Assembly (NCBI GenBank): GCA_027574665.1
Contig: CM050651.1
Coordinates: 10,851,501-10,915,500 of the forward strand
Length of the DNA stretch: 64,000 nucleotides
Direction of reading: 5' to 3'
From: Rhynochetos jubatus
Taxonomy: Eukaryota > Chordata > Aves > Eurypygiformes > Rhynochetidae
Shown: positions 25,842 through 37,200 of the stretch, in pieces
Numbering within the stretch: the first letter of the stretch is position 1
Layout of the letters: the number at the start of each line of letters is the position of its first letter
The notes under the pieces: model-generated
The model's input: the letters and a program-made list of their open reading frames with translations, nothing else
Told to the model about the DNA's origin: nothing
The model's database searches: none
Translations under genes and position numbers: made by a program

Positions 25842-27619
25842 CTCAGCCTTCCTTGGCACTGTGTATGAGAGTGAAAAACAGCCCAACATTTTTGACTTCC
25901 AGCCAGACATGTAGACTAGTGATATAAATATTCACCCAAGGAGAAACTGTATAAGCTGTTAAATTAGTATCCACAGAAAATATGATAAATTATTTAATTT
26001 CAGTAAAGCATTAATACTTAAAAATCCACCTTCTCAAAAGGCTCTAAGGATATGGTAAGACCACTAATCCATTGGTTACGAAACTAATTAAAATAATTTT
26101 TACCAAAATCAACACTACGCATCTCTGACAACTAAGCTTCCCAATACGACATATCAAACGAGATCTTCAGAATTTCAGAAGTCTTTGAATCACTTCAATT
26201 ATTTAGTTTTTCTTACATACCAGTTCTCATGTCCAAGTCATTTTTAGTCATCTGTAAGTAAGACGTATTGGTAGCAGCTGCAGCAAGCCTCTCCAGGAAG
26301 CCTTAACAGCTCCTCTTTACCCTAAAATTATCCATGATAGTTTTGGTTCTCTTCCTCCTCTCTCCTTGAGAGACACAGACTACTCCACACTGCATGGCTT
26401 ATTGAACCAGCATTTGAATCTTTTTCTCTGAGGGAATTAAGTTGGTTTTTTTTGCATGCCAACTTTTCAACAGAAACAGGACCACACCTTTGCCTTCCTC
26501 ATCTACAAACAAGGAGACTAAAAAGAACCGACCATCCAAACAAAAAAACCCACCCAAGGAGTCCATTACAAACAGGGACTATGACAATTTCTGACAGGAA
26601 CTCTCAAATGTAAGGCAATGGGTCAAATGTTACATTTGACAGCAGAACTATTTTTCCACTTTGGGGGTTCCATTCAGCGCAAGGACAGCCTGGTAGACAG
26701 CCGAAGAGGTATGACAGTTGGTATTGGGACTAATTCTTAAAAACTGGCGGTACTACAAAGAAAGTAGAGTTTTGAAGCAAATATCTTGAAATTCAAGTAC
26801 TTGTTCACACTGTGATCTGCAATCCCTGAAGAGTTTTGAAGTCTTCTCCCATGCTTTTAACCACAGGAAAAGTAGATCCAGAGTTTCTTCTTCCCCAGCA
26901 GTGGAGGTAAACATAATTTTAAGTCTATTTCCTCTATGCATCTTAAAGAAACTAAATCCCTTCTGAACCTGCAGACATTTTTCTGTGCAGAAGCAAGAGC
27001 AAAACCACTGTGAAATGGCAGAATCATTCTGAAGCTTTCTGTTGTGTTATTCAGTCCTAGCAAATAAATCCAGTTAGCAAGTGCACCGATTCTCAACCAC
27101 AGACTGTATTAACCTGTATTAAACACAAATTTTGAAGAAGTCTTCCTATATATTCATGTGAACTAAACTTCGTAAGCTTTTTGAACTAAGAACCCACTTG
27201 ACTCCGATTTTCAGATTTGGTGTTAACATTTTCCAGGATCAGCAAAAAATCAGGCACATTGCTGAAGGATTGCTGGGTTGCGTAATAATTAAATTGTCCT
27301 CATCAGCACTACAGTAACAGAATCATCTTCAGAAGCAATGTGAAAGTTCTTAAACTGGAAGAAGCCAAAGGCATAACACTTCAACAAGCATGTGAGCAAA
27401 ATGGAAGGAAATGCTGCCGCATGGCTAAGCAGGTGTACCAAAAAAGATAAAAAGCATCCTCTAAAAAGCTGAGAAATATCCCACTATGGAAACCAGATAG
27501 GATTACGAACTTCAGCAGATAAAATATTAACATTACGAAAAGTGGGTTTAAGAAATAATTTTCAAGCAGCATAAAAAAAAATCATGAATCATTTTTTGGA
27601 AAATATCAGAGTGGGAAAA

Positions 27620-28970
27620 CTTATAAGTAGTCTCTGTGGGAAATAAAGACATAAAAGGAGCATTCAGAGAAGACAAGGCTACAGTACAAAATCTTGTGAT
27701 ATCTTTACATGAGCTTATGGTGGAAGAGTGTCAGGAATTTCCCATACTGGAACCATTCTCCAATAGATGGGTTGATAGATGTCCTGGAAGAAAACATGGC
27801 AAAACGAACAGCAACAGATCACCCAAGTGCTCTTCAGGAATTCAGATGCTGATTTTTGGAGCATCCCAGAATCAGAAGGTAGAGCAGGTGACAATTTTCA
27901 AGAGCAGCTCTATGGGAAATCAGAGGAATTACACACCAACAGCCTCATGCCGACGCTGGGTATGGCACTAGGCAGGAGAAATCTAGGGGAAGAACAACAC
28001 AACTCTTACTAGGGCAATTCATGTCTTGTAAACCTCTGTTCTAACACAGATAGAGCACGTGACATCTGCCTGGCACAGAATACCTGATTTTCTAAAAGGT
28101 GCTGCACAACATGCCTTTTCAAAAAGCTGTTAAAGAAATCACACAGCCATGATTTAGGAAAAGGCTCCTCACAAAAATAAGTGACTTGAAGAAAGGAAAT
28201 AGAAGAAAAAAAGTAGGTAAGTAGTTTTCACACTGGGGCCAAATAATTTTGGGACTTCTGCAGTATTCTTTGCTCCAGCTTCCTCAGTTCAACAAGCTTC
28301 ATAAACTTCCCAAAAGAAGGTGTAAACACAGTATGACAATGTGTCTGTTTATGAAACTGGATTATTTAGGGTACTAAACTCAAGGGCTATTTGTGACGAA
28401 CTGTAGGAAGAACCTTGTGACACCAACTGACACAAAAAGATGTAGTAGATGAAAATCAGTGCAGACAAAATCAAAGAGACAGGGAACAAAATAATCCCAA
28501 AGTCTGAACTGACCACTGCTGCATGGAAATGAGGTGTTCATCCCATAATGGATAACTCTACTGAACACTAAGCTGTCATTCTGCTAGCAAATCAAACAAC
28601 ATACTGAGTGAATGTTAAAATTATTCAGAAACAAAACCTCTGATTATGCTACTGCATAGATCCATGATGTTCCAGATTGTTAAATGATATTTGCAATCCC
28701 AGTTCCTGATCCACTCTCAAAAATGATGTAACAGACCTTGAAACAGGGACCGGGAAGAGCAATTAACTGTACCATATAACTTTCACAGAGCCAGATGAAT
28801 CAGGACTTCTTACTGTAGAGAAATTATATGACAGGCTATGACAGCAGTTTGTAAGCAGCATAACAAAGCCACTCAGGTGATCACTGCTCACTGGTTTTCT
28901 TGTGGATATCATTGGACGGTCCCTAGTTCTTGCACTGGAGGAAACAAAGATGATGCTTTCACCAACCACA
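27620..28970 (+). mobile_element. Ancient, decayed CR1-family LINE, reverse transcriptase region
   Basis: The plus strand follows, with many substitutions and indels, the order of nucleotide blocks in the reverse transcriptase region of ancient amniote CR1 elements. In order I see 'cacccaagtgctcttcagga' (like the CR1 'cacccaagagttctgaagga') near 27818, 'ggaattacacaccaacagcc' near 27925, 'ttcaacaagcttcataaact' near 28290, a block near 28340-28375 like the 'gcagatgatacaaaact' region, 'gaactgtaggaagaaccttg' near 28399, and 'gtagatgaaaatcagtgcag' near 28445. A block like the 3' part of the same domain runs to about 28970. Reading frames are destroyed throughout; the 111-codon open frame at 27636-27971 is a chance fragment inside the element. 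The boundaries are approximate. Confidence 0.72.
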
Positions 28971-31900
28971 ACATGCTTGTATCAGGACAAACCAATCCCT
29001 GAAGAAGCTCCTGGTCCAAATTTAGGGCCCTTACTAAAGGGTAAGGAAATATTCTGGGAAATATCGATGTATATTTGTGAAGTTCTTGAACTTTTTCTAG
29101 ACAACTGCCAGTGGCATTCTTCCTGTTTGTTTTAAGTTCTGTTCTTCACCACAACCATGGATAAAAGTTTTCACTGGACCCAGAACAGTTGCCTATACAA
29201 CCTAATGCAGGATTTTGTCTCGCAGCAGGTGAAAATGAAAAAACTACAGCCTATTATGACAAATTTTGTATCGTTTTTTATACATCCATTGCATCTAGCT
29301 TCTGAACCACTGCTTAGGATTCTTGACATACACATCTTCATTACCTGGATCTGACACTTAAAAACCTTCACAGAGAAGACTGATTATTCTGAAAGGTTAC
29401 AACATTTAGAAGAACGGTAATAAACTGAGGTTCTCCCACCTCAAGTATGACTTCAGCACCCCAACGCCTTTTTACATTCTTAGACTTCACAAGATTTAAT
29501 GTAACTATCTTAGAGAAAAGTATCATTTCCTGATTTTTTAAAAAATCTCAACTGTTTTATTCAGTATTGTCTTTATGGACACCATCCATAAGGCTAAGGT
29601 AATTCCACATTCTATTTATAAAATACAAACCTTGAGCCTACCTAATTATAACAGAAAGCCTTTTACTTTGTACTTACATGAAAGCAAGTTACAGCAGTTA
29701 AACAATCATAACAGTCGGCTTTATTCAATCTACATAAACAAAGAACTCACTAACTTACAAGAACTTCATGAACAGATTGGATTTTATTTATGGTGCTGTA
29801 TCAGTGGGTAGCTATATACTCCAGGAATTAAGCTTACCAAATCCTTACACTGAAGCTGTAAAGAGATACTCAGTAACATTGTTTCTAAATGCCTTACCGG
29901 TTCCATCCCAACCTGTAGTGAGGTTAAGTAACACTCAAGAAAGAGCAAAGGTAAAAGACAGACTCACACAGCTAACTAGAATCTACCTCTGTAACCCAAG
30001 TGAAAAAAAACCCAAACAAAACACCCAACCCCCACAAAAACGAAAACAAAAAAATCCAACCCCCCAAACACCGAAATCCAAAGCACAAAGTCTGAGCATG
30101 GGTATTTTCGGTAGTTAGCTATTTGTATTCTTGGAAGTAGAGGTTTAATCATCTGCTATTCAACATATACTAATAGTCATTGGGTTGCCATATTTGATAT
30201 CTTACAATACAACACTAAACATCTCTGCCACCGGGTTCAGTACAGAACCAGCAGATACATTTTTCTCTTCAATTCAAAGTCTAAGAAATTAGCTGGGTTG
30301 TAATGAACAGTACACGGATTTCTAGAAAGCATTATAATTTAAAAGAAATAATAACCTGGAAGAGATTTAAAGAAGTATTTAATTACAACATGAACATTTT
30401 CAGCAAATCTTATGCTTCTATTGATAAAGAAATGTTTTAATGTTTCAAACTATAAAGTTTCAAAAAACTAATAAATACTGCTAGAAATGAAAGATGGTAG
30501 CTATAGCTCCTTGAGAACAGAAGAAAGGAAGGAAATAATTCCGACTGCCAGTGCAACACACGAATACCATACCATGTATTTGGTTAAATCTCTCCTTAAT
30601 TCTCCCACAGCCTCTCCCTGAGACACAACTGACCATTTCTCTAACAGATGCAATCTCTTTTCTTGACGTTTCATCTACTACCATCCTTAAATCCTTTGTT
30701 CCTTCCTTTACAAGATGTTCTTGCTGCCCTAAGCATGTTACCAGGCATTGAGCGAGAGCACCTCTGCTGCCTAAGCAACGCTCAGCAATTGTGGGTTGAA
30801 GGCCAAGCAATTCCAAAGTGTGACTGCTCACGAAAATCACAACAGGCAGCAAGTAGCCTGTCAGCAAGGGTAAAGGGAACATCTCATTTAAAAACCATAA
30901 TTACAGTGCACAACTTGTCAAACTTTACAAATTGCAAAAAATAATACCAAGATTTTAGACTGGGTCTAGGTAAAAGTTCTTTCCGCCCACTTCTTCTGTG
31001 ACAGTCAACTGCTTTGACAGAACTGACACATCAGTTTTCTTAAGAAATAAAAGTGCTTTCAAATGAACACTTGTGTGACAAAATGGATTTTAAACTGTCC
31101 TCTAAGTCATGCTGCTTGACCAATAATTACATAAATACAGAAGAGAGCGATTAGAGATTCATGTTACCCATTTTAACAAATACTGGCATGTCAAAGGCAC
31201 TGGCAACGTACATACCAAGAAATCAGGCAGTAAAGACAGGAATAACACATAACAGTCATCTTCTCCTTCCATGGTGAGACCCCATTTAAATTACCGTATG
31301 TGACAGTATTAATGCAAACTCTAGTCCATCCCCATCCGTCTGTCTGTGTCCCCTCACCCCCAAGGAAAAAAAGGAAGGCTGAACCTTAGTACTATCTATC
31401 CCTCTTTGCTTGTAAAAGGTAGAGCCTGCATGTCTCACATGAGAAATATTTTCATCACCGTTCTGGATGACAAATACTCTGCTGCTGTCATGCAGGAACA
31501 GTAGTTGATAAACACATTTCAAGGGAACTAGAAGTCTTATTATTCAGTCTTTATGCAATGGAATGCAAGACGAGTCCTGTAATTTTTTAAAAAAATTATT
31601 ATGTTTATGAACACAATACCAAATTATAAATATGTACTATGTCTGTCATGATTTAACTGTGTAATTCAAAAAGGTCTTAAGCTGTTAATGGTTTTAGGCA
31701 TCATTAGGACAACACTCAGAGTTAAAATACATGCTAAACACCTTCCAGCTGAGCTTTGCTGATGCTTGGAGGTTTCATAGACAACCTCTGAAACGCACCC
31801 TGCTGTAGCAGCAACAGGCACAGCAGCACTTACGCACGCGTGACTCAAGGTGGAGGCCACAGGGAGATTGATCCCAACCTGCTTAACATTCCAATAAAGA

Positions 31901-33229
31901 AGGAAACCATTCTTCCCCAAGTCTGGCAAAAAGAAAAACTCATGGTTGCACCTGTGTTCTTCCTAATGTTTGAATGGAAGGAATCCAGACTTGCTGGAAG
32001 ACTTAACTCTCAAGCACACTGTAGTCTGGATCCTCCCATACTCTAAGGGAAGAGCTTTGACACTAAAATTTAAGAGATTAATGCCCAGCAGGTCATTACA
32101 TGTTAAAACATTTATCTTCCTACTTAAAGGTAATGACACAGGCAATTATTTACTGCTCAACATTTTCTTATAGGGAACCACATCCTATGTGATACTGCCT
32201 TCACACAGGCAATCTACAATAAAAATCAACTAAATACTTCCAATTCCAATGTATCAAACTTCTTGAAATGTGTTTAATGTCCATTCTTTCCTCTGCAGAG
32301 TCTTTCAAAGTTTGTCCAAACCAAAAAGCTTAAAATACATTTAAAAATAATAAACCATTTCTTTTTGAATAGGATGAGACTACCTTCAATTTTTACCTCA
32401 TTCTACAGCACACATTGATCCCACGTTGTGTTTATGACTGAAACAACTTCTCCCATTAATAGGAAAATAATTTATGAATTTATGCTCTATCTATATTCCC
32501 ATAAACCAGGAATGTTTAAATAAGAATCATTAAAAATAGTAGTGACTACATATACTGTGCCTCATGAGCTACCCATGAAAAATATTGGTAACTCACTTCT
32601 TGGCCAAAATTGTCACACACGAGAGAAGAAAATGCCATTGAAAATTCATGTTATTTACTCTTCTTTAAAAGACGTTTCACATTTTTGTTCTTCCAACATT
32701 TTGCCTGAATGATGGCAACAGCACCCAGCTTGCATCAAATATTCCTGCTACACTGCACTAACCATTTGGGCCACACAGTGCCATACATCCATACAGCAAT
32801 GGTCAAGTTGGGTTAGAATTTATTTGCATTGTCAATTAAAGTTAAAAGAACAATCACGCTGAGAATCACAACGAAATTATTATTTGTTGGTGGTGGTATT
32901 TTAGAGAGAAAGTGCAGTTCCCAGCTTTAATTCTAAATTGAACTACTAAGAAGAGTATTCATGCTTTGTAATCCTACAGAAAACAAGCGTACACAAGAAA
33001 ACAATCCCCGATGCTTCAAAGGGACACTGAAACAAAACAGTCTCACTGACAACAAACATGACAGATTGAGTTTTGCAAGTTTCTACAGAGTTAAGAGATA
33101 AGAGGGTATTTTTGTCCTTGGTTTTCTATGTTCTTATAAACAAGCCACAAGATTTGACTGGTTTCCTACTTTTCCTTTAGTAACTATATGCATACACAAT
33201 GGTAACGTTAACCAGAGGTGTTAGTAACT
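28971..33229. other. Non-coding sequence, no gene recognised
   Basis: AT-rich sequence with an A/C-only tract at 30001-30080 and no recognised exon. The 133-codon minus-strand open frame at 30481-30882 was inspected; it starts without a convincing context and shows no domain. A POU-octamer-like ATTTGCAT occurs near 32823 but stands alone. Confidence 0.55.
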
Positions 33230-33865
33230 CAGCTACGCTGCTGTGAAGCAACAAGCCCCTCTCTACATGCCCACCCTGCTCAACGCCCCTCACCACCACT
33301 AACCTTTGAGCACGAGCACTCCGAGGGAAAGCATTCAGGGGCTGCCTGCTGCACCGCTGCCTTCACCAGCGCCTCCCTCTCTGTCCTGTGCTGCCACAGC
33401 ACGTGGGACGGGAGAAACCGCTCCATCTTCTCACCTTTGGAAGGCAACACGAACGAGGCCGAGGCATGCTTGCTCTATCGCCTTTCCTTGATGAAGCACT
33501 CCCAGCACCTGCTTGTCCCTCTGGGGTCCTCCTACAGTTCGTGCCCCTTTCCTGATGGAGCGTCCCTCAGGTGCACTATCTAGGGTATTAATGGGCATCT
33601 TGTCCCTGCCGCCTCCCAGCAACACTTGCACCGGGTCTGGACAGGAGAAGCGGTCACCAGCGATGCCTTTTCAAAGAGGCAAAGGCCAAGAGGCCGCTTG
33701 TTGCTGCACGCTCTCCTCACATCAAGGCCAAGTGTGAGAACTGCCTCATCAGCCTCTCGGCTCTCCAACCACGGCCCACCGCCTCTCTTGTACACATCAA
33801 GACATGGAAACATCACCATTTTCATCATCCCCACGGCTGGAGTGCCCGTTTTGCTCCCTCTCTCC
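33230..33865. other. GC-rich shelf flanking the CpG island
   Basis: The base composition rises abruptly from AT-rich to GC-rich at about 33230. CpGs are present but less dense than in the island core. Open frames exist on both strands here, as expected when stop codons become rare in GC-rich sequence, and none reads as a known protein. Because the GC-rich sequence extends about 630 bp on this side of the core and stops sharply on the other, a transcript starting in the core and running leftward on the minus strand would have the more usual layout. A second possible minus-strand donor (GAT|GTGAGG) lies near 33720. Confidence 0.6.
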
Positions 33866-33900
33866 GCGTAGGAAGGAGTCCGCTCCGCCGCCCACCTCAC

Positions 33901-34040
33901 CCGGCTGACCCACCGCTGCGACCGGCCGGCCGCACCTGAGGGGCCGCACCTGAGGGGCCGCCCCAAGATGGCGCCGGCAGGCCGGCCGTGGGGCGCGGGC
34001 GTGCAAGGCCGCGGGCCCCGCCACTCCCGCCCCGTTCCGC
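33901..34040 (-). other. Candidate non-coding first exon, minus strand
   Basis: On the minus strand the sequence GGTCAGCCGG (33910-33901) is followed by GTGAGGTGGG (33900-33891). This is a strong vertebrate splice donor (CGG|GTGAGG). If transcription starts near the GC box at about 34030-34040, the exon would be about 140 nt, GC-rich and without an ATG, so it would be 5' untranslated and the start codon would lie in a later exon to the left. The lack of any recognised downstream exon in 33 kb means the first intron would have to be long. This is inference from one splice-site match and from the island shape. Confidence 0.35.
33931..33958. repeat. 14-bp tandem duplication in the CpG island
   Basis: CGCACCTGAGGGGC is repeated exactly twice head to tail. 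Each unit carries a CACCTG E-box, so the duplication doubles a potential ZEB/SNAI/bHLH site within the promoter core. Confidence 0.85.
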
Positions 34041-34222
34041 AGTTTGGGAAAATCGCCTTTCTTAAAACATTCCCCAAACCCCTACCCGAGAGCTTGAGGC
34101 ACAGGATGAATTTTTTACCCTGTCTCCCAGCTCTAACAGCTGAGAAGTGGGAGACTCAGGATGCTAATACCTCCTCCCTATCGCTTATGAATTATAATGC
34201 TTATATTAGGTGTGCAGGTTTT
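33968..34222 (+). other. Candidate coding first exon or short ORF, plus strand
   Basis: An ATG inside the YY1 motif (33968-33970) has A at -3 and G at +4, a strong initiation context, and opens an 85-codon frame beginning MAPAGRPWGAG. YY1-motif ATGs that serve as real start codons are known in many vertebrate CpG promoters. Against it, the encoded protein is not recognised, the second half of the frame runs into AT-rich sequence that does not look coding, and no strong plus-strand splice donor is evident. A weak one (TTAG|GTGTGC) lies near 34209. Confidence 0.2.
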
Positions 34223-37200
34223 TAAGAGTTTCTTATATGTGAGTTCATACTTCATAAAAAGCTGTTTTGGGCATGTGATTTCTGAGCTTTATCGCATCTT
34301 GACTTAGAGAAGTTACTAAAAACAGGAAACGTCTATAGCAAGGAATGGAGAGAAACACCTCCTCATCATTCATAACGTAAAAGCTACTTATCAAAATCAG
34401 TAATGGCTTTGATGTCCCATAAACTCTCAAAAATTAGTTTTTATGGGGGCATCAATAAACAGTCCGTTAAACAGCATACCCTAATGCTGGTTGTTACAAT
34501 AATGTAAAGCTAGAATGGTGTAACCAGGGATGGACAGATGCTTTGCTTTTATTAATAACCCATCTACGAGAGAGTTAATGACGAGAACAGAGCAGCAAAT
34601 CAAAGAACTCCAATCCATAGCTACCGGCAAATGAGTCATCCTTGGTACCTAAACAGATAGCCAGACGAATCATCTTTGACACCAATTCACCACATTAATC
34701 GCTGAAAAAGGATGATTGTGGAACAGCAACACAGCAGAGCCATACGTACATTGTGTGACTAATACAGCAAAGCAACAGAATCTTGAAATTTAAGTGAGGC
34801 TGAAAAAGACCACTGCATTTTTTTTCCATTAGCTGAGAGCAGGTTATACAGTGCTTAGTCATTATTAAGGATGCACCTTCTTGTTCACGGGGTGCATTTT
34901 ATGACCTAAGCTGCATCAAAAGATGTAAGGAGACTGTGTTTAGATTAAAAGCATTTTCATCTGAATTAATTACAATTGTGCCTCTGTGAATAAATACTCT
35001 GCAATAAAGCTTTTATGTAGTCAGGCAAAAAAAGTTATAATAACAAGCAGTGAAGAAAAGTCCTAAGATTACTCTTTTTTTCCATGAGGTGAAAGTCAGT
35101 GCAAAAAGAATCTAGGAAAAATGTAGACTACAAATTAATCTAAGTGACCAGTGATGCTGATTGTTTATTTCCTTGGAAGTCTGCTATGTAACGAAGAGGA
35201 AGAAGACAACAGGCATTTGGTTGTTTGTTTGTTTGTTTTTTTTAAACAACGTTTTGGCTACCAGATAAACTAAATGTCTTGGTGGGATGACTACTATTTC
35301 AGTGAGACTAGACTGTACATGCAGCTCTGCTGGACACAGCAGGAATTGTAACCATGGTAGTTACACAGCTTTTCTCTCAGTGCACTAGATCACATCAATT
35401 GCCTTTTGAAAGAGTTGAAAAAACCCTCAAGGCAAGTCTCCTTTCTTGCTGGCCTGGCTGGACCAGCCTGGGGAGGCAGACAACATGTTGACAGTACAGT
35501 ATTAATCTTAGCACCAAGGGAAAAGGATAAATGTACTCACTTCTCCTTTGAAGAATAAGTGTGAAGTTGTACTGGGCAGCTTAAGTAAGAGAAAGGGAAA
35601 AGCAACAATGATGAGGGAAAGAGCGGAAAAAAGATTGACAAGGTAATTTACTATGTATTCTTTGTGTTTCATCTAACAGACCTCCTCGCTCTGTAATAAA
35701 GCTTTCAAAGTTTACCAGATGCTCTTGAATGCAGTCTTGGCATAAAGCGATTTTTATGCATGGATGCATTATTTTCTCTTTATCTGCTATATATTAAGAA
35801 TAAATGGCAACATGCTCTAACAAGTTCCAACCTCCTCTCCTAGGCATAAGATGAAACAAAAGAAAATAACACTTTCCAACAGCCTTGAATAGAAAAGAAG
35901 TAACAGAGCAATAATAAAAACACTAAGTTCATTTCTCCCCAGATTAGGCGGGTTTTTCCACAGCCTGAGCTACTGCTTCCTCTAGCCATGCCACATTCTG
36001 TTTTGACCTTTCCATTTTCAGCCCTACCAGGACTGTTAGTCTTGCTCAGCATGTGGATGAGAGATCAAGAAGGAAGGAAAACTGGACTCCACTTCAGCAG
36101 ATGGCCCTCTTTGCTCCTGAGGCAGGGCCTGAACCAAGGCTCCCAGGCTGTGGTTTGGGGCATTTGGGCTGCAGGACTTGCCAGCTCTCAGACAGCCTGT
36201 GCAAGGACAATCTGTTCCAGCCACTTGTGCCCTTGAAAATGTCCACGTTTTGTTTGTAAAAGACAACCGAGAGAAAGATTGCCTCAGCTTGGGAGTCACC
36301 CAAATCGGGCAGATGGAATCATGTCACTTTGCTTATGAAGTTATTCACATCCCCCCCTCGGATTCAGATAATCAACCCTTTAACTGCAGACTGCAAAGTT
36401 GTGTTCTACAACAGATTTCATCTCACAGAGCAAGACCCATTCATTTAGCTTTCCATGCAATGTCCTGTTCCAGAAGCCATAGCAAAGATTGGTACCCCAA
36501 GTGATTTCTAATTTGAAAGCATATTGACTGAGATAAACACCGTGTTTACACTATAAAACAAAAGATGCAACACATTTCGTGTGACTGATTGCATTTCAGG
36601 AAAAGATCACAAATACAAGAAAACAGAATGCAACATGAAGAGGACTAACAATGCACTATACACGTCTCTCCTGATACGGAGCCAGCTACCAGTAAAGCAA
36701 GTGAATTGGAGAAGAAACACCAAGAAGATGTCTTGAACGCTTTAGATCATTCTACAGTCATGAGTCTCATATTCTGCTGTTCTGACTCTATCACCTGTTA
36801 AAGGAGAGTTTTAACAAACTAAAACCTAAGGCAGATTTCATTAGAAGCCTTCTGGCATGTCCTGGCAGAAGATAGCACTTGGAATTGATGCAACTCCCTG
36901 AGAAGACAGTCCTTTTAAAAAAATCCTGCAACATTTTGAAGGGGAAAAAAATACTCCGAGTAAAGCCAAGTTTTAAAATGTTCAGTGTTCATCCCTGCTC
37001 AGAGAGAAGGAGGTTTTCATATAAAGTGGCAGTATTTCTGCGAAGATCAGAACTAGAAACTGCAGTATCTTCAAATGCTCTGCCCACAAATAACCTTTTC
37101 ATTTTTTGCTTTATTGTTTGCGATTTGGAATGGGTAAAAAAAAAATTATTAAGCATTCAATTTGAAGCTGCGCTTAGAAATAATCATACATTATAGCCCT

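Larger units (their letters stand above)
20558..27619. other. Non-coding sequence with two perfect inverted repeats, no gene recognised
   Basis: AT-rich sequence without recognised exons. Besides the inverted repeats listed separately at 23762 and 25796, it holds an (AAAT)n run (23050-23069), an A/C-rich tract (23151-23195), a T/G-rich counterpart (25312-25372), a G-rich patch at 22345-22362, and further A/C tracts near 25600, 25700 and 26535-26560. Confidence 0.55.
33866..34050. promoter_or_regulatory. CpG-island promoter core
   Basis: I count roughly 25 CpG dinucleotides in about 170 bp (33881-34050), far above the CpG-depleted background. The island contains a YY1-type motif CAAGATGGCGCC (33964-33975), an SP/KLF-type GC box (CTCCCGCCCCG, 34024-34034, GGGGCGGGAG on the minus strand), and a 14-bp tandem duplication (33931-33958). 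No TATA box is evident, as expected for a broad housekeeping-type or developmental CpG promoter. Transcription could start in either or both directions; the evidence for each is listed under the candidate first exons. The gene it serves cannot be identified from this sequence. Confidence 0.82.

Noticed and set aside
27636..27971. 111-codon plus-strand open frame that could pass for a gene
   Set aside because: It lies within the decayed CR1 reverse transcriptase region, in a frame that does not follow the ancestral protein.
30481..30882. 133-codon minus-strand open frame
   Set aside because: No convincing start context, no conserved motif and no flanking splice signals.
33218..33583. 121-codon plus-strand open frame in the GC-rich shelf
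   Set aside because: Overlaps other open frames on both strands; composition effect, no protein similarity recognised.
33580..34077. 165-codon open frame on the minus strand across the CpG island
   Set aside because: It has no ATG at its start (the first codon is TTG), crosses a better-supported splice donor, and is explained by the scarcity of stop codons in GC-rich DNA.
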